Position numbers and translations under genes: made by a program
Notes under the pieces: model-generated
Told to the model about the DNA's origin: nothing
What the model saw: the letters and a program-made list of their open reading frames with translations, nothing else
Database searches by the model: none
NCBI GenBank assembly: GCA_016860845.1
Contig: BOKF01000014.1
Span: 1-64,000 of the forward strand
DNA: 64,000 nucleotides
Direction of reading: 5' to 3'
Source of the DNA: Chloroflexota bacterium
GTDB lineage: Bacteria > Chloroflexota > Anaerolineae > 4572-78 > J111
Part shown: positions 16,663-24,922 of the stretch, in pieces
How the letters are laid out: each line of letters starts with the position of its first letter
Numbering within the stretch: position 1 is the stretch's first letter

Positions 16663-18381
16663 TTAAGAGATAGGTGACAAAATGTCACTGCGCAAAAACT
16701 CACGGACACGCTGGAGGTTGGGCAGGCGCAGGCATTGTTGAGCTATTTTTTGAGCCTGTTCCCGCGTTAGTTTACGCAGGAGGGCTTTAACTGAAGGTAT
16801 GGCCGTGGCCGCCATACTAAATTCGTCCAACCCTAATCCCAGCAATAAGGGTACGGCGATTGGGTCGCCGGCCATCTCACCGCACAGGCCAACCCATTTG
16901 CCGTGCTGGTGGGCGGCCTGAATCACCTGCTGAATGAGCCGGATCACGGCCGGGTGAAGCGGGTCGGCCAGATGAGCGACCTGCTCATTGGTCCGGTCTA
17001 CGGCCAGGGTGTACTGGGCCAGGTCGTTGGTGCCAATGCTAAAGAAATCCACCTGCGGAGCCAGCACATCGGCCAGGACGGCCGCAGAGGGGATTTCAAT
17101 CATAATGCCCACATCGAGGGTGGCGGCATAGGGCACGCCGCGGGCCTGTAAATCAGCTTTGGCTTGAGCCAACTGGGCTAAGGCTTGCTGTAACTCATCC
17201 TCGGAGCCGATCATGGGAAACATGATTTTTACGTTTCGCTCATACCCGGCGCGCAGAATAGCCCGCAGTTGAACTTGAAATAACTCGGGGCGGGCCAGGC
17301 ACAGGCGGATGGCCCGCAGACCCAAAAAGGGGTTTTGCTCCCTGGGCAGATCAATACTGGGCAGTTCCTTATCGCCGCCAACGTCCAGGGTGCGCACAAT
17401 CAGGGGTAGCTGCTGAAAGACATCGGCAATGGCGCGATAGATGCGGTACTGTTCCTCCTCTGAGGGAAGCGTGTCTCCCTGCAAAAAAAGAAACTCGGTG
17501 CGCAGCAGGCCCACCCCTTTGGCGCCCATCTGGATGGCTTGCTGAGCATCGGCGACGCTGCCAATATTCGCCACGACCTCAACCTCGTAGCCATCGGCGG
17601 TGAGGGCTGGCTCCTGGGCCTGAGCAATCTCCAGGGCGCGAGCTTGCTGGTGAACCTTTTGTTTGGCCTGATATTGGGACAAGATTTCCTGATCAGGGTC
17701 AATCAGCAATTGGCCGGTGCTGCCATCAATAATGACCTGGACCCCGGACGAGATTTCAATCTGGCCTACCCCCACCACTGCGGGGATATCCAGGCTGCGC
17801 GACAGAATGGCCGTGTGGGAAGTGCTGCTGCCAATTTCGGTACACAGCCCCAGGGCCATCTTGCGGTTGAGCGAAGCCGTGTCGGAGGGGGTCAGATCGT
17901 GAGCAATAATGATAGCCGGTTGGGTCAGGGCGCTTAAGGTTGTTTCTTCTAACCCCAGGAGCTGGCGGAGCAGTCGTTGGGCCACATCCTTGATGTCGCC
18001 TTTGCGCTGCCGGAAGTAGTCGTCATCAATCGCTTCAAATTCGATGATCAGTTGGTTGGAAACTCGTTCAACTGCTGCTTCCGCGTTAATGTGCTCCTCT
18101 TGAATAATCTGCTTGATCTCGTCGGCAAAGACAGGGTCGGTTAAAAACATCCGATGTGCTTCAAATATCTGCGCCTCTTCCTTACCAATCGTTTCCTGGG
18201 TATGTTCTTGAAGCGCCACCAGCATGCCTTGCACGGCCTCGATGGCCTGGATCAGGCGGTCAACTTCGGCCAAGGGGGTTTGAATCATGCGGCGTTCAAA
18301 GGTAAGCGGTTCAGGCCGGTAGACAAAAGCCGGGCCGATGGCAATACCCTGGCTGGCGGCTATCCCTGTCAGGCGGATCAT
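16663..18381 (-). CDS. ptsI: PTS Enzyme I (phosphoenolpyruvate-protein phosphotransferase)
   Basis: A 572-residue Enzyme I of standard length. The N-terminal HPr-binding domain is followed by the phosphohistidine motif [12 protein letters not shown] near residue 190. The PEP-binding TIM barrel has [43 protein letters not shown] and LCGEMAGDP. It autophosphorylates from PEP and phosphorylates HPr. Its ATG overlaps the HPr stop (ATGA), so the two are co-translated. Carrying its own Enzyme I and HPr makes this PTS operon self-sufficient. Confidence 0.96.
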   Translation of the reverse strand: MIRLTGIAASQGIAIGPAFVYRPEPLTFERRMIQTPLAEVDRLIQAIEAVQGMLVALQEHTQETIGKEEAQIFEAHRMFLTDPVFADEIKQIIQEEHINAEAAVERVSNQLIIEFEAIDDDYFRQRKGDIKDVAQRLLRQLLGLEETTLSALTQPAIIIAHDLTPSDTASLNRKMALGLCTEIGSSTSHTAILSRSLDIPAVVGVGQIEISSGVQVIIDGSTGQLLIDPDQEILSQYQAKQKVHQQARALEIAQAQEPALTADGYEVEVVANIGSVADAQQAIQMGAKGVGLLRTEFLFLQGDTLPSEEEQYRIYRAIADVFQQLPLIVRTLDVGGDKELPSIDLPREQNPFLGLRAIRLCLARPELFQVQLRAILRAGYERNVKIMFPMIGSEDELQQALAQLAQAKADLQARGVPYAATLDVGIMIEIPSAAVLADVLAPQVDFFSIGTNDLAQYTLAVDRTNEQVAHLADPLHPAVIRLIQQVIQAAHQHGKWVGLCGEMAGDPIAVPLLLGLGLDEFSMAATAIPSVKALLRKLTREQAQKIAQQCLRLPNLQRVREFLRSDILSPIS

Positions 18382-18656
18382 ACGGCCTCGCCAAAGTTGT
18401 CTTCAATCAACTGGGTCAGGGTGTCTATCGCTGCTTGCTCGTCGTCGCCGTCAGCCGCCAGGCGAACAGTATGACCCTGAGCCACGGCGGCTTTAATGAC
18501 GCTGACAATACTCTTGGCGTTGACTTCGGCGCTGTTACGGGTGAGGTTGGTCAGCATGATTTTTGATTGGAACTTACTGGCAGTTTGCACAAAAGTAACG
18601 GCGGGTCTGGCATGCAGGCCGACCGGATGGTTGATGGTAATTGTTGTTTCTACCAT
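18378..18656 (-). CDS. ptsH: HPr phosphocarrier protein
   Basis: A 92-residue HPr with His15 in VGLHARPAV and Ser49 in NAKSIVSV. It overlaps ptsI by 4 nt (ATGA) and lies 18 nt after the aldolase-like gene. GGGAG sits 8 nt before the ATG. It shares the C-terminal pattern (ENNFGE / EDNFGE) with the HPr at 12713-12997, so the two are probably paralogues from duplication. The phosphate route is PEP to Enzyme I to HPr to the IIA at 20727-21101. Confidence 0.95.
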   Translation of the reverse strand: MVETTITINHPVGLHARPAVTFVQTASKFQSKIMLTNLTRNSAEVNAKSIVSVIKAAVAQGHTVRLAADGDDEQAAIDTLTQLIEDNFGEAV

Positions 18657-18674
18657 TTTTTATACTCCCTTGGT

Positions 18675-19355
18675 TTATTGAGTTTTTGTAGAAAGTGCCG
18701 GCATTAGACCTGTTTGGTAGGCAATGGCGGTGAGCTGGCTAACAAATTCAAGAGCATCGGCCCGGGCCAAAGCATTGACCATTGAATCGCCCCAGACCAG
18801 CGCCCCAAGCTGGGGTACAAGGATGACATGATTCTGCTGGACAGCTTCCGCCAAAATAGCCTCTGTCAGGGATGATGGTTTGAGCAGGTTGATCCCGCCG
18901 ATAACTGCCCCTATCTCCGGTGCTAGCTCTTGAAGCGGCAGCTTGGCGGCGTTGGCTAAGGTGAGGGTGTAGGGTGGATGGCAGAACAACACGCTCTCGG
19001 CCGGTGTTTCGCGATAAATCAGGCGATGCCAGTTAAGATGGGGAGCTGCTCCCTCACCCGATTTGCCGGGAAGCGTGGAGCAGGTGACCAGGTCGGTTTC
19101 GGTGAGGTAGGCCAGATGGCTGCCTTGAGCATTGATAACCAGTTGCTGGGGCGACAAGCGCAAACTGAGTTCTCCCAGGGTCCCTAACGCCAGGCGACGA
19201 TCTGCAATCATTTTGGCTGTGTCAATAAACTGCTGCTGCTGCGCGGGCTTGAGCAATATTTTGTTTCGATACTGGTTATAGGTATAACCACGCGGCGCAT
19301 TAACCCAATTGACAATCGCCAGTGTTATGTTTTTGTATGCCGTCAAAATGCTCAT
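18675..19355 (-). CDS. Class II aldolase/adducin-like protein with degenerate metal site
   Basis: About 226 residues with the class II aldolase outline: RRLALGTLGELSLRLS (normally GNxSxR), ESVLFCHPPYTLTLANA (normally HTHPxxxxAL) and HVILVPQLGALVWGDS (normally NHGxxxxG). Of the three zinc-binding His expected in FucA/AraD enzymes, only the CHPP one is at its place; the others read Phe-Cys and Leu. It may bind no zinc, act as an epimerase or lyase by another route, or be structural. ATG 19355 starts 7 nt after the preceding stop; an upstream start at 19418 would overlap it. Probably cytosolic, within the PTS operon. Confidence 0.7.
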   Translation of the reverse strand: MSILTAYKNITLAIVNWVNAPRGYTYNQYRNKILLKPAQQQQFIDTAKMIADRRLALGTLGELSLRLSPQQLVINAQGSHLAYLTETDLVTCSTLPGKSGEGAAPHLNWHRLIYRETPAESVLFCHPPYTLTLANAAKLPLQELAPEIGAVIGGINLLKPSSLTEAILAEAVQQNHVILVPQLGALVWGDSMVNALARADALEFVSQLTAIAYQTGLMPALSTKTQ

Positions 19356-19362
19356 GTACCCG

Positions 19363-20664
19363 TTATTGACCTGTAGCAGCGGCCACCTGTTGATCTTGCA
19401 ATCGCCGCAAATGAACAATGGTCAGTGATTCATCCAGCTTGACATCGGCGTAAGTGACTGGATCGCCTTGTGACACATCACGTAGCAGTTGGCTCCCTGG
19501 GGCCAGGCCCAGCGGCAGTAATCCCTCTTTACGGGCAGTGTCGGCTCGTTCAATCAGCCCATACACGCAGAACCCACCCAGGCCGTCAATAGTTTCACCG
19601 GCCTTCAAGTCTTTCTTGGCAATCGTAATAGTTTCGGCCACAGGCAGACGATCCGTAGCTGCTGTCGTTTCGCCCTTCAACACGGCGCGGGCGATGGAAA
19701 TGGGTGTTTCCAGGCTGGTCAGGTGGTAGGGGCGGTAAAGCGCCCAGTAAGGGCCGCTGCCCATGCTCAGGTACTGCAGATCACGGATAATTTTGGGGTG
19801 ATCGGTAGTAAAGACCACAAATACACCAGGGGAAACTCCCAGGCCATATTCAACCACTCCGGTCTGGTTTAGAATCCCCCCGGCCTCTTTAGGTACATAC
19901 ACCTTTGGAAGTGTGGCGGCAGTAACCGCAGGGCCATGCATCCCGCGTACATCCGGCACAAAACCGATAGCGTTGCCCAGCGAGGTCATTTCGACCATAG
20001 TTTTAGTGCCATCTTCAAAAGAGGCCAGCATTTTAGGATTCATCTGCCTCATCTTGGCCTTTTCGGCCACGGTGGCGGGATTAGAGGTCCGGTCAAGCGG
20101 GTTGTTTTTACCTTTACCGGCGCAGATAACCTCAAAGCCCAGGCTGCTGGCAAAGTCAAAAAGTTCCATCGTCGTGCCGGGTTCATCGCCGGCGGTGAGG
20201 GTATAGACCACTTTGGCGGCCTTGGCCATCTTTCGCAAGAGATAGCCGACCGTGGCATCCGTTTCCACGTTCATTTGCAGGACATGCTTGCGGTTGAGAA
20301 TGGCATCGAGGGCGACCCGCGCTCCAATTTCTGGAATGCCGGTCGCTTCAACAACGATGTCTATATCGGGGATTTGGGCCAGGAGAGCGGAGTCGTTGGT
20401 GGCTAACCGGCGCCCCTCCTCAATCGCCGCCACGGCCAGGTCAAGGTGATTTGTTTCAACAATCTGCTTGTCAGACAGATTGGCGGATTGAAGCGCCTGG
20501 ACGGCTCGACCCGGGACCACATCGGCCACGGCAAAAGCACGCATCCCATACATCTTTTCCATCTGGCAAATCAATCCTTCACCCATCTGGCCGGCCCCAA
20601 CAAGGCCAACTTTTATAAGCTTGCCAGCCTGCTGGTATTCCTGAAGCAAGTTTTGTAGAGTCAT
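19363..20664 (-). CDS. NAD(P)-dependent oxidoreductase, COG4091/DXR-like (DRL) family with SAF domain
   Basis: A 433-residue protein annotated in databases as 'predicted homoserine dehydrogenase with SAF domain'. It has a Rossmann motif VGLVGAGQMGEG near residue 19, VVEATGIPEIGA near 108, LTAGDEPGTTMELFDF near 160, and a C-terminal SAF-like region (TITIAKKDLKAGETIDGLGG). The DRL enzymes of Brucella, which make methylerythritol phosphate from deoxyxylulose phosphate, belong to this wider family. Its place right after the PTS genes suggests it acts on the phosphorylated sugar or polyol. AAAGG lies 8 nt before the ATG. The exact substrate is unknown. Confidence 0.8.
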   Translation of the reverse strand: MTLQNLLQEYQQAGKLIKVGLVGAGQMGEGLICQMEKMYGMRAFAVADVVPGRAVQALQSANLSDKQIVETNHLDLAVAAIEEGRRLATNDSALLAQIPDIDIVVEATGIPEIGARVALDAILNRKHVLQMNVETDATVGYLLRKMAKAAKVVYTLTAGDEPGTTMELFDFASSLGFEVICAGKGKNNPLDRTSNPATVAEKAKMRQMNPKMLASFEDGTKTMVEMTSLGNAIGFVPDVRGMHGPAVTAATLPKVYVPKEAGGILNQTGVVEYGLGVSPGVFVVFTTDHPKIIRDLQYLSMGSGPYWALYRPYHLTSLETPISIARAVLKGETTAATDRLPVAETITIAKKDLKAGETIDGLGGFCVYGLIERADTARKEGLLPLGLAPGSQLLRDVSQGDPVTYADVKLDESLTIVHLRRLQDQQVAAATGQ

Positions 20665-20726
20665 TTTTTAGCCTTTCAAGGGTTAATCTCAAACAGGGCA
20701 TCGGTCTCCAAACGGAACCGATTGAG

Positions 20727-21101
20727 TTAATCTTCACTAACAATCTTGACAATTGTGCCTGGCGCAATAGGTGGTATCGGGATATCGCTGGACACAGAGA
20801 TGTCACCCGGCATTTCCGGCTGGGTCAAGCCGTTGAATTTGACCACAAAGTGTCCTAAATTGGCCAGATTCTCATTGGCCACTTCACCCACACACAGGAT
20901 GGGCAGGACATAATCATCAATAATTAGCTTGTCGCCGGCCACCACCTCTTGCTGAAGTTTGTTATGGGTATGTAAAATGGCAATTTCGGCCAGCTCATCC
21001 GGGACAGTATCTTGAAAGAAAACCAGGATGCCCTCTGCCATAAAATCCTGGGTAACCGGGCCAAGTTTAGTTACTTTCGTTTCATACTTGGTAATACTCA
21101 T
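20727..21101 (-). CDS. srlB: PTS glucitol/sorbitol-family IIA component
   Basis: A 124-residue IIA of the Gut (glucitol) family. The phosphorylated His is in ILHTHNKL near residue 45, followed by VLPILCVGEVANENLANLGHFVVKFNG, the family's conserved stretch. It receives phosphate from HPr and hands it to the IIB domain. It lies 62 nt upstream of the oxidoreductase gene, with the 58-bp tandem repeat upstream. The gene symbol reflects family membership; sorbitol itself is not shown to be the substrate. Confidence 0.92.
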   Translation of the reverse strand: MSITKYETKVTKLGPVTQDFMAEGILVFFQDTVPDELAEIAILHTHNKLQQEVVAGDKLIIDDYVLPILCVGEVANENLANLGHFVVKFNGLTQPEMPGDISVSSDIPIPPIAPGTIVKIVSED

Positions 21102-21141
21102 TTTCTGGTCCTTCGGATTCAGTAAACAATAAGATTCTACC

Positions 21142-21257
21142 CAGAGGAATTAGGGATAAATCCTCCACTTTTCGTTTTGCCGAGAGTCAAGAACCTATGC
21201 AGAGGACTAAAGATAAATCCTCCGTTTTTTGGTTTTGTTGAGGGTTAAGAATCTATC
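21142..21257. repeat. 58-bp tandem direct repeat between IIA and IIB
   Basis: Two head-to-tail 58-bp units (21142-21199, 21200-21257), each with GAGGA...TCCTC arms around GATAAA and a shared GAGxGTYAAGAAYCTAT end. A fragment of a third unit (AAGATTCTAC) precedes them. Each unit can form a short hairpin, which could affect translation or mRNA stability of the downstream IIA gene. Confidence 0.75.
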
Positions 21258-21266
21258 CAGGCAATC

Positions 21267-21767
21267 TTATTCATCCAACAAAGCGATATTGTCAACCGTA
21301 ACCCCAGACACAAAGTTGGTTTCTTTGATGTATTTCATCAACGGGCCGGAAGGCGATGTGGCATGAATATCTACCGTGAGCACTCCTTTCATCGGGTATA
21401 CCCCTACGCGGGCGGTGCCGCCGCAGTCAATCACGGCTACGGCAATCTGCTCAAAATCGGCCTTAGAGCGAAATCCGTCAAATGTCTGGCCGCCGGTTAG
21501 TTCGGCAATTCGTTGAGCCACCGGGTGAATCCCGCCCCCGGTAACGCAGTAAATCAAATTTTTCCCGGGTTTTGGCTCTATAACCAGGGGCCCCCCCCAG
21601 CCACGCGCGCCGTGCTCAATTTTAACGCGCCGATAAGGGCTGTCACCTGATGGCGCAGGCATAGCTGGCGCTTCCGGTTGGATTTCAACCGCTACTGGAG
21701 CCGCTTTTTCTTCTGGTTTTGGCGCTTCGCCGATCATAATTTTCTTGAAACTATCCCAGAATCCCAT
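21267..21767 (-). CDS. srlE: PTS glucitol/sorbitol-family IIB domain protein
   Basis: A 166-residue cytosolic IIB part of the Gut family IIBC. A linker rich in Pro/Ala is followed by GWGGPLVIEPKPGKNLIYCVTGGGIHPVAQRIAELTG, described here in pieces: GWGGP, IYCVTGGG (likely phospho-Cys) and the GFRSK region. It ends with IDCGGTARVGVYP and SGPLMKYI, all family-typical. In Escherichia coli the IIB is fused to a membrane part; here that part is the separate next-upstream gene. ATG 21767 has GGAGG at the right distance; earlier ATGs lack one. Confidence 0.88.
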   Translation of the reverse strand: MGFWDSFKKIMIGEAPKPEEKAAPVAVEIQPEAPAMPAPSGDSPYRRVKIEHGARGWGGPLVIEPKPGKNLIYCVTGGGIHPVAQRIAELTGGQTFDGFRSKADFEQIAVAVIDCGGTARVGVYPMKGVLTVDIHATSPSGPLMKYIKETNFVSGVTVDNIALLDE

Positions 21768-21854
21768 ATTTTCCTCCATTATTCTAATTATTGTGATGCT
21801 GCGGTTAGGGTTCTGGCTAACCGCAGCATCCAACCGAGAAATCTTTTTACGGAC

Positions 21855-22388
21855 TTAACTATATAACCCAAAGCTAGCCAACCAAGCCAGAACCACCGCA
21901 ATTGGCCCCGTAATCATGCGCGAAAATAGAATGGCTGGCACTCCTATCTCGACGGTTTCCGGTTCGGCTTCGCCCAGAGCCAGGCCAACGGGGATAAAAT
22001 CGGCGCCGACCTGGGGATTGATGGCAAACAGGGCTGGCAGAGCCATACTAGGATGAACAGACCCATTGGCAATCAAAGTGCTGCCTAACAGGGTGGCCGT
22101 CACCTGGGCAATCACGGCGCCCGGACCTAACAGCGGCGACCAGAATGGGATTGAGCAGATAACAGAAATGATGAGTAACCCGATCAGGCTGCCTGCCAAC
22201 GGCGACAGTACATTGGCAACGGCATTGTTGAGACCGGTATAGACGACGATGCCGATCACCAGAGAAATGAAGGCCATGAACGGGAGAATATTCTTCAGCA
22301 CCTGATCAATTGACTCGCGTCCCGCTTGATACAACGTGCCGACAATTTTACCAACACCACGTCCGAAACTAGCCAAGAACTTTTCCAT
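21855..22388 (-). CDS. PTS glucitol/sorbitol-family IIBC, membrane C-terminal part
   Basis: A 177-residue membrane protein corresponding to the C-terminal half of SrlE. It has hydrophobic segments near residues 33-52, 62-80, 85-105 and 155-175, with the family stretches IPFWSPLLGPGAVIAQV and GADFIPVGLALGEAEPETVEIGVPAILFSRMITGP. It forms part of the translocation channel with the IIC protein. GAGG precedes the ATG by 9 nt. It is adjacent to IIC (25-nt gap) and IIB (87-nt gap). Confidence 0.9.
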   Translation of the reverse strand: MEKFLASFGRGVGKIVGTLYQAGRESIDQVLKNILPFMAFISLVIGIVVYTGLNNAVANVLSPLAGSLIGLLIISVICSIPFWSPLLGPGAVIAQVTATLLGSTLIANGSVHPSMALPALFAINPQVGADFIPVGLALGEAEPETVEIGVPAILFSRMITGPIAVVLAWLASFGLYS

Positions 22389-22413
22389 GATTATTTACCT
22401 CTCTTAGATTTAT

Positions 22414-22974
22414 TTATTTAGCAGCCGCGGCGGCCATCTCTTTTTCGCTCTTACGCGCCCACATGATCGCCGTAATCCGTTCGGTGACGATACCGCGAAT
22501 GAAAATGACGACCATGCCGATCAGTAAATAGCGGATAGCCAGCGGCACTGGCGAAAGCCCCAAGGCCTCAATACCGGCGGCAATGCCCAGCCAGACAAAC
22601 AGTTCGCCTGGATTAATGTGAGGGAAAATGCCTACCGGTGGGTGCACATAAGAGACAGCCGCATCATAGAAGGCCGGCTTATACCGCTCCGGCAAGAAAC
22701 GACCCATGGTATAGGCCATCGGGTTGGTTAGGAAGAAGACCGATACGACGGGTAAGACCAGGTAACGGATCGGGTAGAAAACCAGTCCTGGACGAGCGGC
22801 CCATTCTCCTACCTTATTAATTCGTTCCACGCCGATTAAGGCAATCAGGGCATTGACCGCTGTCAACAAGATGATTAACAGCGGGACAATGCCTGTCACC
22901 AGGCCGACGAATACGTCGCCACCTTGCTTAAACATGCCGATGAAATGTTCGGCTAACCAAACCAACGAATCCAT
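22414..22974 (-). CDS. srlA: PTS glucitol/sorbitol-family IIC component
   Basis: A 186-residue integral membrane IIC of the Gut family. Hydrophobic helices lie near residues 18-45, 70-90, 130-150 and 145-165, with the conserved segments LTAVNALIALIGVERINKVG, FFLTNPMAYTMGRFLPE and HPPVGIFPHINPGELFVWLG. It binds and moves the polyol across the membrane during phosphorylation. GAGGAG lies 9 nt before the ATG. The lumen-facing residues that set specificity cannot be read from the sequence alone. Confidence 0.93.
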   Translation of the reverse strand: MDSLVWLAEHFIGMFKQGGDVFVGLVTGIVPLLIILLTAVNALIALIGVERINKVGEWAARPGLVFYPIRYLVLPVVSVFFLTNPMAYTMGRFLPERYKPAFYDAAVSYVHPPVGIFPHINPGELFVWLGIAAGIEALGLSPVPLAIRYLLIGMVVIFIRGIVTERITAIMWARKSEKEMAAAAAK

Positions 22975-23167
22975 AGTGTAAGTCTCCTCATTTTTACATT
23001 TTTAAAGATTTTTACCACAAAATGTTTCGCAAACCCTTCTTTGCTATGGCATTGTCTTAATAGGCACCTCCTACCCAATTACATCGTTGTAACTTACTTC
23101 TATAGTTGGTCAGTCTCTGGCAGGGTTGTCAGGGGTTCAGATTTGAAGCTGCAAACTTATTCGATAA

Positions 23168-23602
23168 TTAAACAATCCCCAAGTTGGCCTGAGAAAAGGT
23201 GTTGATTTTCCCTTTGGCTCGTGCGGCTTGCAGATCCCTGGCGGCATTGGCACAGGCAGACCGCAGCTTTTTAGAGATGGGGAGACTTGCCTCATTGTTT
23301 AACAATTCCTGCAAAGACATACCGACTAATTGGGGCATTGGCCTTAACTGGGCAAACACAGTCCAACCAGAAAACTGTTCAGCGTGGATAATCCGGTCAT
23401 CTTCGTCAATCGTGAGCACCGCATAGGCTCTTCCTTTGTAACGATTTCCACTTAGCCCAATAGCGGTCAAACCGCTCCGGCGCAGGGTAATCATTCGCTG
23501 GTAAAAATGACGCATTTGCCGGTAAGCCAGGCCAAATTGAATGACCCAGAGTGCCCCCAAAACTAGGAAGAGGAGGCCAAAATTGTTGGTAATTATCTCC
23601 AT
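23168..23602 (-). CDS. gutM: GutM-type glucitol operon activator
   Basis: A 144-residue GutM/SrlM family protein. It has an N-terminal membrane-spanning segment (FGLLFLVLGALWVIQFGLAY), a cytosolic GRxxxGLSGNRYKGRAYAVLTID-like core and the C-terminal segment SKKLRSACANAARDLQ. GutM proteins promote expression of glucitol-type PTS operons in other bacteria. The gene starts 5 nt after the SorC-type regulator gene. About 190 nt of gene-free sequence separate it from the IIC gene. Confidence 0.88.
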   Translation of the reverse strand: MEIITNNFGLLFLVLGALWVIQFGLAYRQMRHFYQRMITLRRSGLTAIGLSGNRYKGRAYAVLTIDEDDRIIHAEQFSGWTVFAQLRPMPQLVGMSLQELLNNEASLPISKKLRSACANAARDLQAARAKGKINTFSQANLGIV

Positions 23603-23607
23603 TGTTC

Positions 23608-24561
23608 TTACCCTCCATGTAAGGCCAAAATCTGGGTGGTCGTGAGACTGTCAGTAACTAATACTTTGATAAAGCCGCCCCGCAAAGCTGCCAGAATTGC
23701 AGGCGCTTTGATGACATTGCCGGCTACGGCGATAACAGTGGGAATAGCGCGGATGGTAGCTAAATCTAGACTAATCGCGCGGCGATTAGCCGGGAGGTCA
23801 ACCGGGTTCCCTTGCCGATCAAAGTGGCGAGACAAAATATCGCCTACAGCCCCAATTTGATGTAAGGCAGCCAAATCTGTTTCGTTAAGATACCCGACTC
23901 GTTGTAAGCTGGAAAGGGTGGGGTCAAGGGTGCCAACCCCAATCAAGGCCAGGTTTACCCGGCTGGCCTGGGTTAAGGTATCAGCAATGGTCGGATCTTG
24001 CAGCAAAGACTCGGCCAGGGCCTCGTCTTTAACCACCAGAGGAGCATAAAGCACATGATAAGTAGCCGATAATTTTTCGGACAGCCAACGCGTTAGTTCG
24101 GAGCCATCGAATGCCGGGCTGCCGCTGCCAATAGCGCCGGAAATTTGAATGACTTGGACATTTTTCAACTCCATAACCGGCATGGCCCGAACGACCTGGT
24201 GAACGGTTGTTCCTGAACCAAGGCCAATTTTAATGCCGTCACAAAGGTGATCTTGAAGGCAGCGCGCCCCCAAACTTCCTAAACGCTGGAGGAGGAGCTG
24301 GTTATCATCAGGGGGGTTAGCGAGGATATAGGCTTGAGCAAGGTTAAACGTTTGGCTGAGGCGGGCTTCTAATTCGCTATCTCTTTTGAGAGGGAAGATT
24401 ACTTTAATTTCTACCAGGCCCGCGTCACGGGCCTCTTGCAGAATCCTGGAAACCATGGAACGCGACTTTCCAATCCGCTCGGCAATAACAGATTGGTCCA
24501 TATTGTCCTCATAGTACCAGGATGCTACTTGCCCGAGTAGCTCCAAACGTTCATCTTCCAT
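23608..24561 (-). CDS. SorC-family sugar-responsive transcriptional regulator
   Basis: A 317-residue regulator, first gene of the PTS operon. An N-terminal helix-turn-helix (DQSVIAERIGKSRSMVSRILQEARDAGLVE in pieces, residues 20-50) is followed by a SorC/DeoR sugar-binding domain (GIKIGLGSGTTV, GALDP-like NLALIGVGTL, GDILSRHFD, VIAVAGN, KVLVTDS). Effectors of the family are usually sugar phosphates. ATG 24561 has AAGG 8 nt upstream and starts MEDERLELLGQVASWYYED, the normal family start. It probably binds the twin sites at 24584-24684 and so controls itself and the operon. Confidence 0.93.
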   Translation of the reverse strand: MEDERLELLGQVASWYYEDNMDQSVIAERIGKSRSMVSRILQEARDAGLVEIKVIFPLKRDSELEARLSQTFNLAQAYILANPPDDNQLLLQRLGSLGARCLQDHLCDGIKIGLGSGTTVHQVVRAMPVMELKNVQVIQISGAIGSGSPAFDGSELTRWLSEKLSATYHVLYAPLVVKDEALAESLLQDPTIADTLTQASRVNLALIGVGTLDPTLSSLQRVGYLNETDLAALHQIGAVGDILSRHFDRQGNPVDLPANRRAISLDLATIRAIPTVIAVAGNVIKAPAILAALRGGFIKVLVTDSLTTTQILALHGG

Positions 24562-24583
24562 GATGATACCTTGGGTAAAAAAA

Positions 24584-24684
24584 TGTGAATTTTTATTGGC
24601 AAGTGTGAATTTATTATAAGTACTTTTTGGAATTTTGTCAAGAGGCAAATTCAAAATTGTGAAAATATTTTGACAAGTGTGAAT
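24584..24684 (-). promoter_or_regulatory. Consensus promoter flanked by twin operators for the PTS operon
   Basis: On the minus strand TTGACA (24641-24636), a 17-nt spacer and TATAAT (24618-24613) form a perfect sigma-70-type promoter. Two matching 27-bp sites flank it: 24584-24610 and 24658-24684, each reading TGTGAA, about 13 nt, then CAAGTGTGAAT on the plus strand. Their centres are 74 bp apart, about seven helical turns, which suits looping by a multimeric SorC-type repressor. The downstream site overlaps the expected transcription start. Confidence 0.8.
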
Positions 24685-24702
24685 GAACCTCTGCTTTAAC
24701 AA

Positions 24703-24727
24703 AAAAACCTCGAATGATTTCGAGGTT
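24703..24727 (-). terminator. Intrinsic terminator for the NHL-repeat gene
   Basis: On the minus strand AACCTCGAA, loop ATCA, TTCGAGGTT, then a T-run. It would end transcription coming from 24923-27436 before the PTS operon promoter. Confidence 0.8.
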
Positions 24728-24785
24728 TTGGGACCATTCTTGTTGCCGAAAGACTCCCCACTAAACCGTGAAGGCTAATCGGCGT

Positions 24786-24913
24786 CCGCCGAGCGTTAAA
24801 ACGCCCGGCTTTCAGTTATGATAGCCGGCTAAAGCAGGCTAAAAATACTCCTTTGAAGCCGGTTCAAAACCGGCTTTCACTTGTTGTATACGAGGGCTTC
24901 CAGCCCCCGGCAG
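24786..24913. repeat. CGCCGAGCGTT REP-like element, copy 1
   Basis: About 125 bp, with CGCCGAGCGTTAAAACGCCC, AAGCAGGCT, GCCGGTTCAAAACCGGC and GGGCTTCCAGCCC modules in order. A second copy lies at 36944-37061. Several modules are internal hairpins. It sits 9 nt beyond the stop of the NHL-repeat gene. Confidence 0.75.
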
Positions 24914-24922
24914 ACTTTGAGT

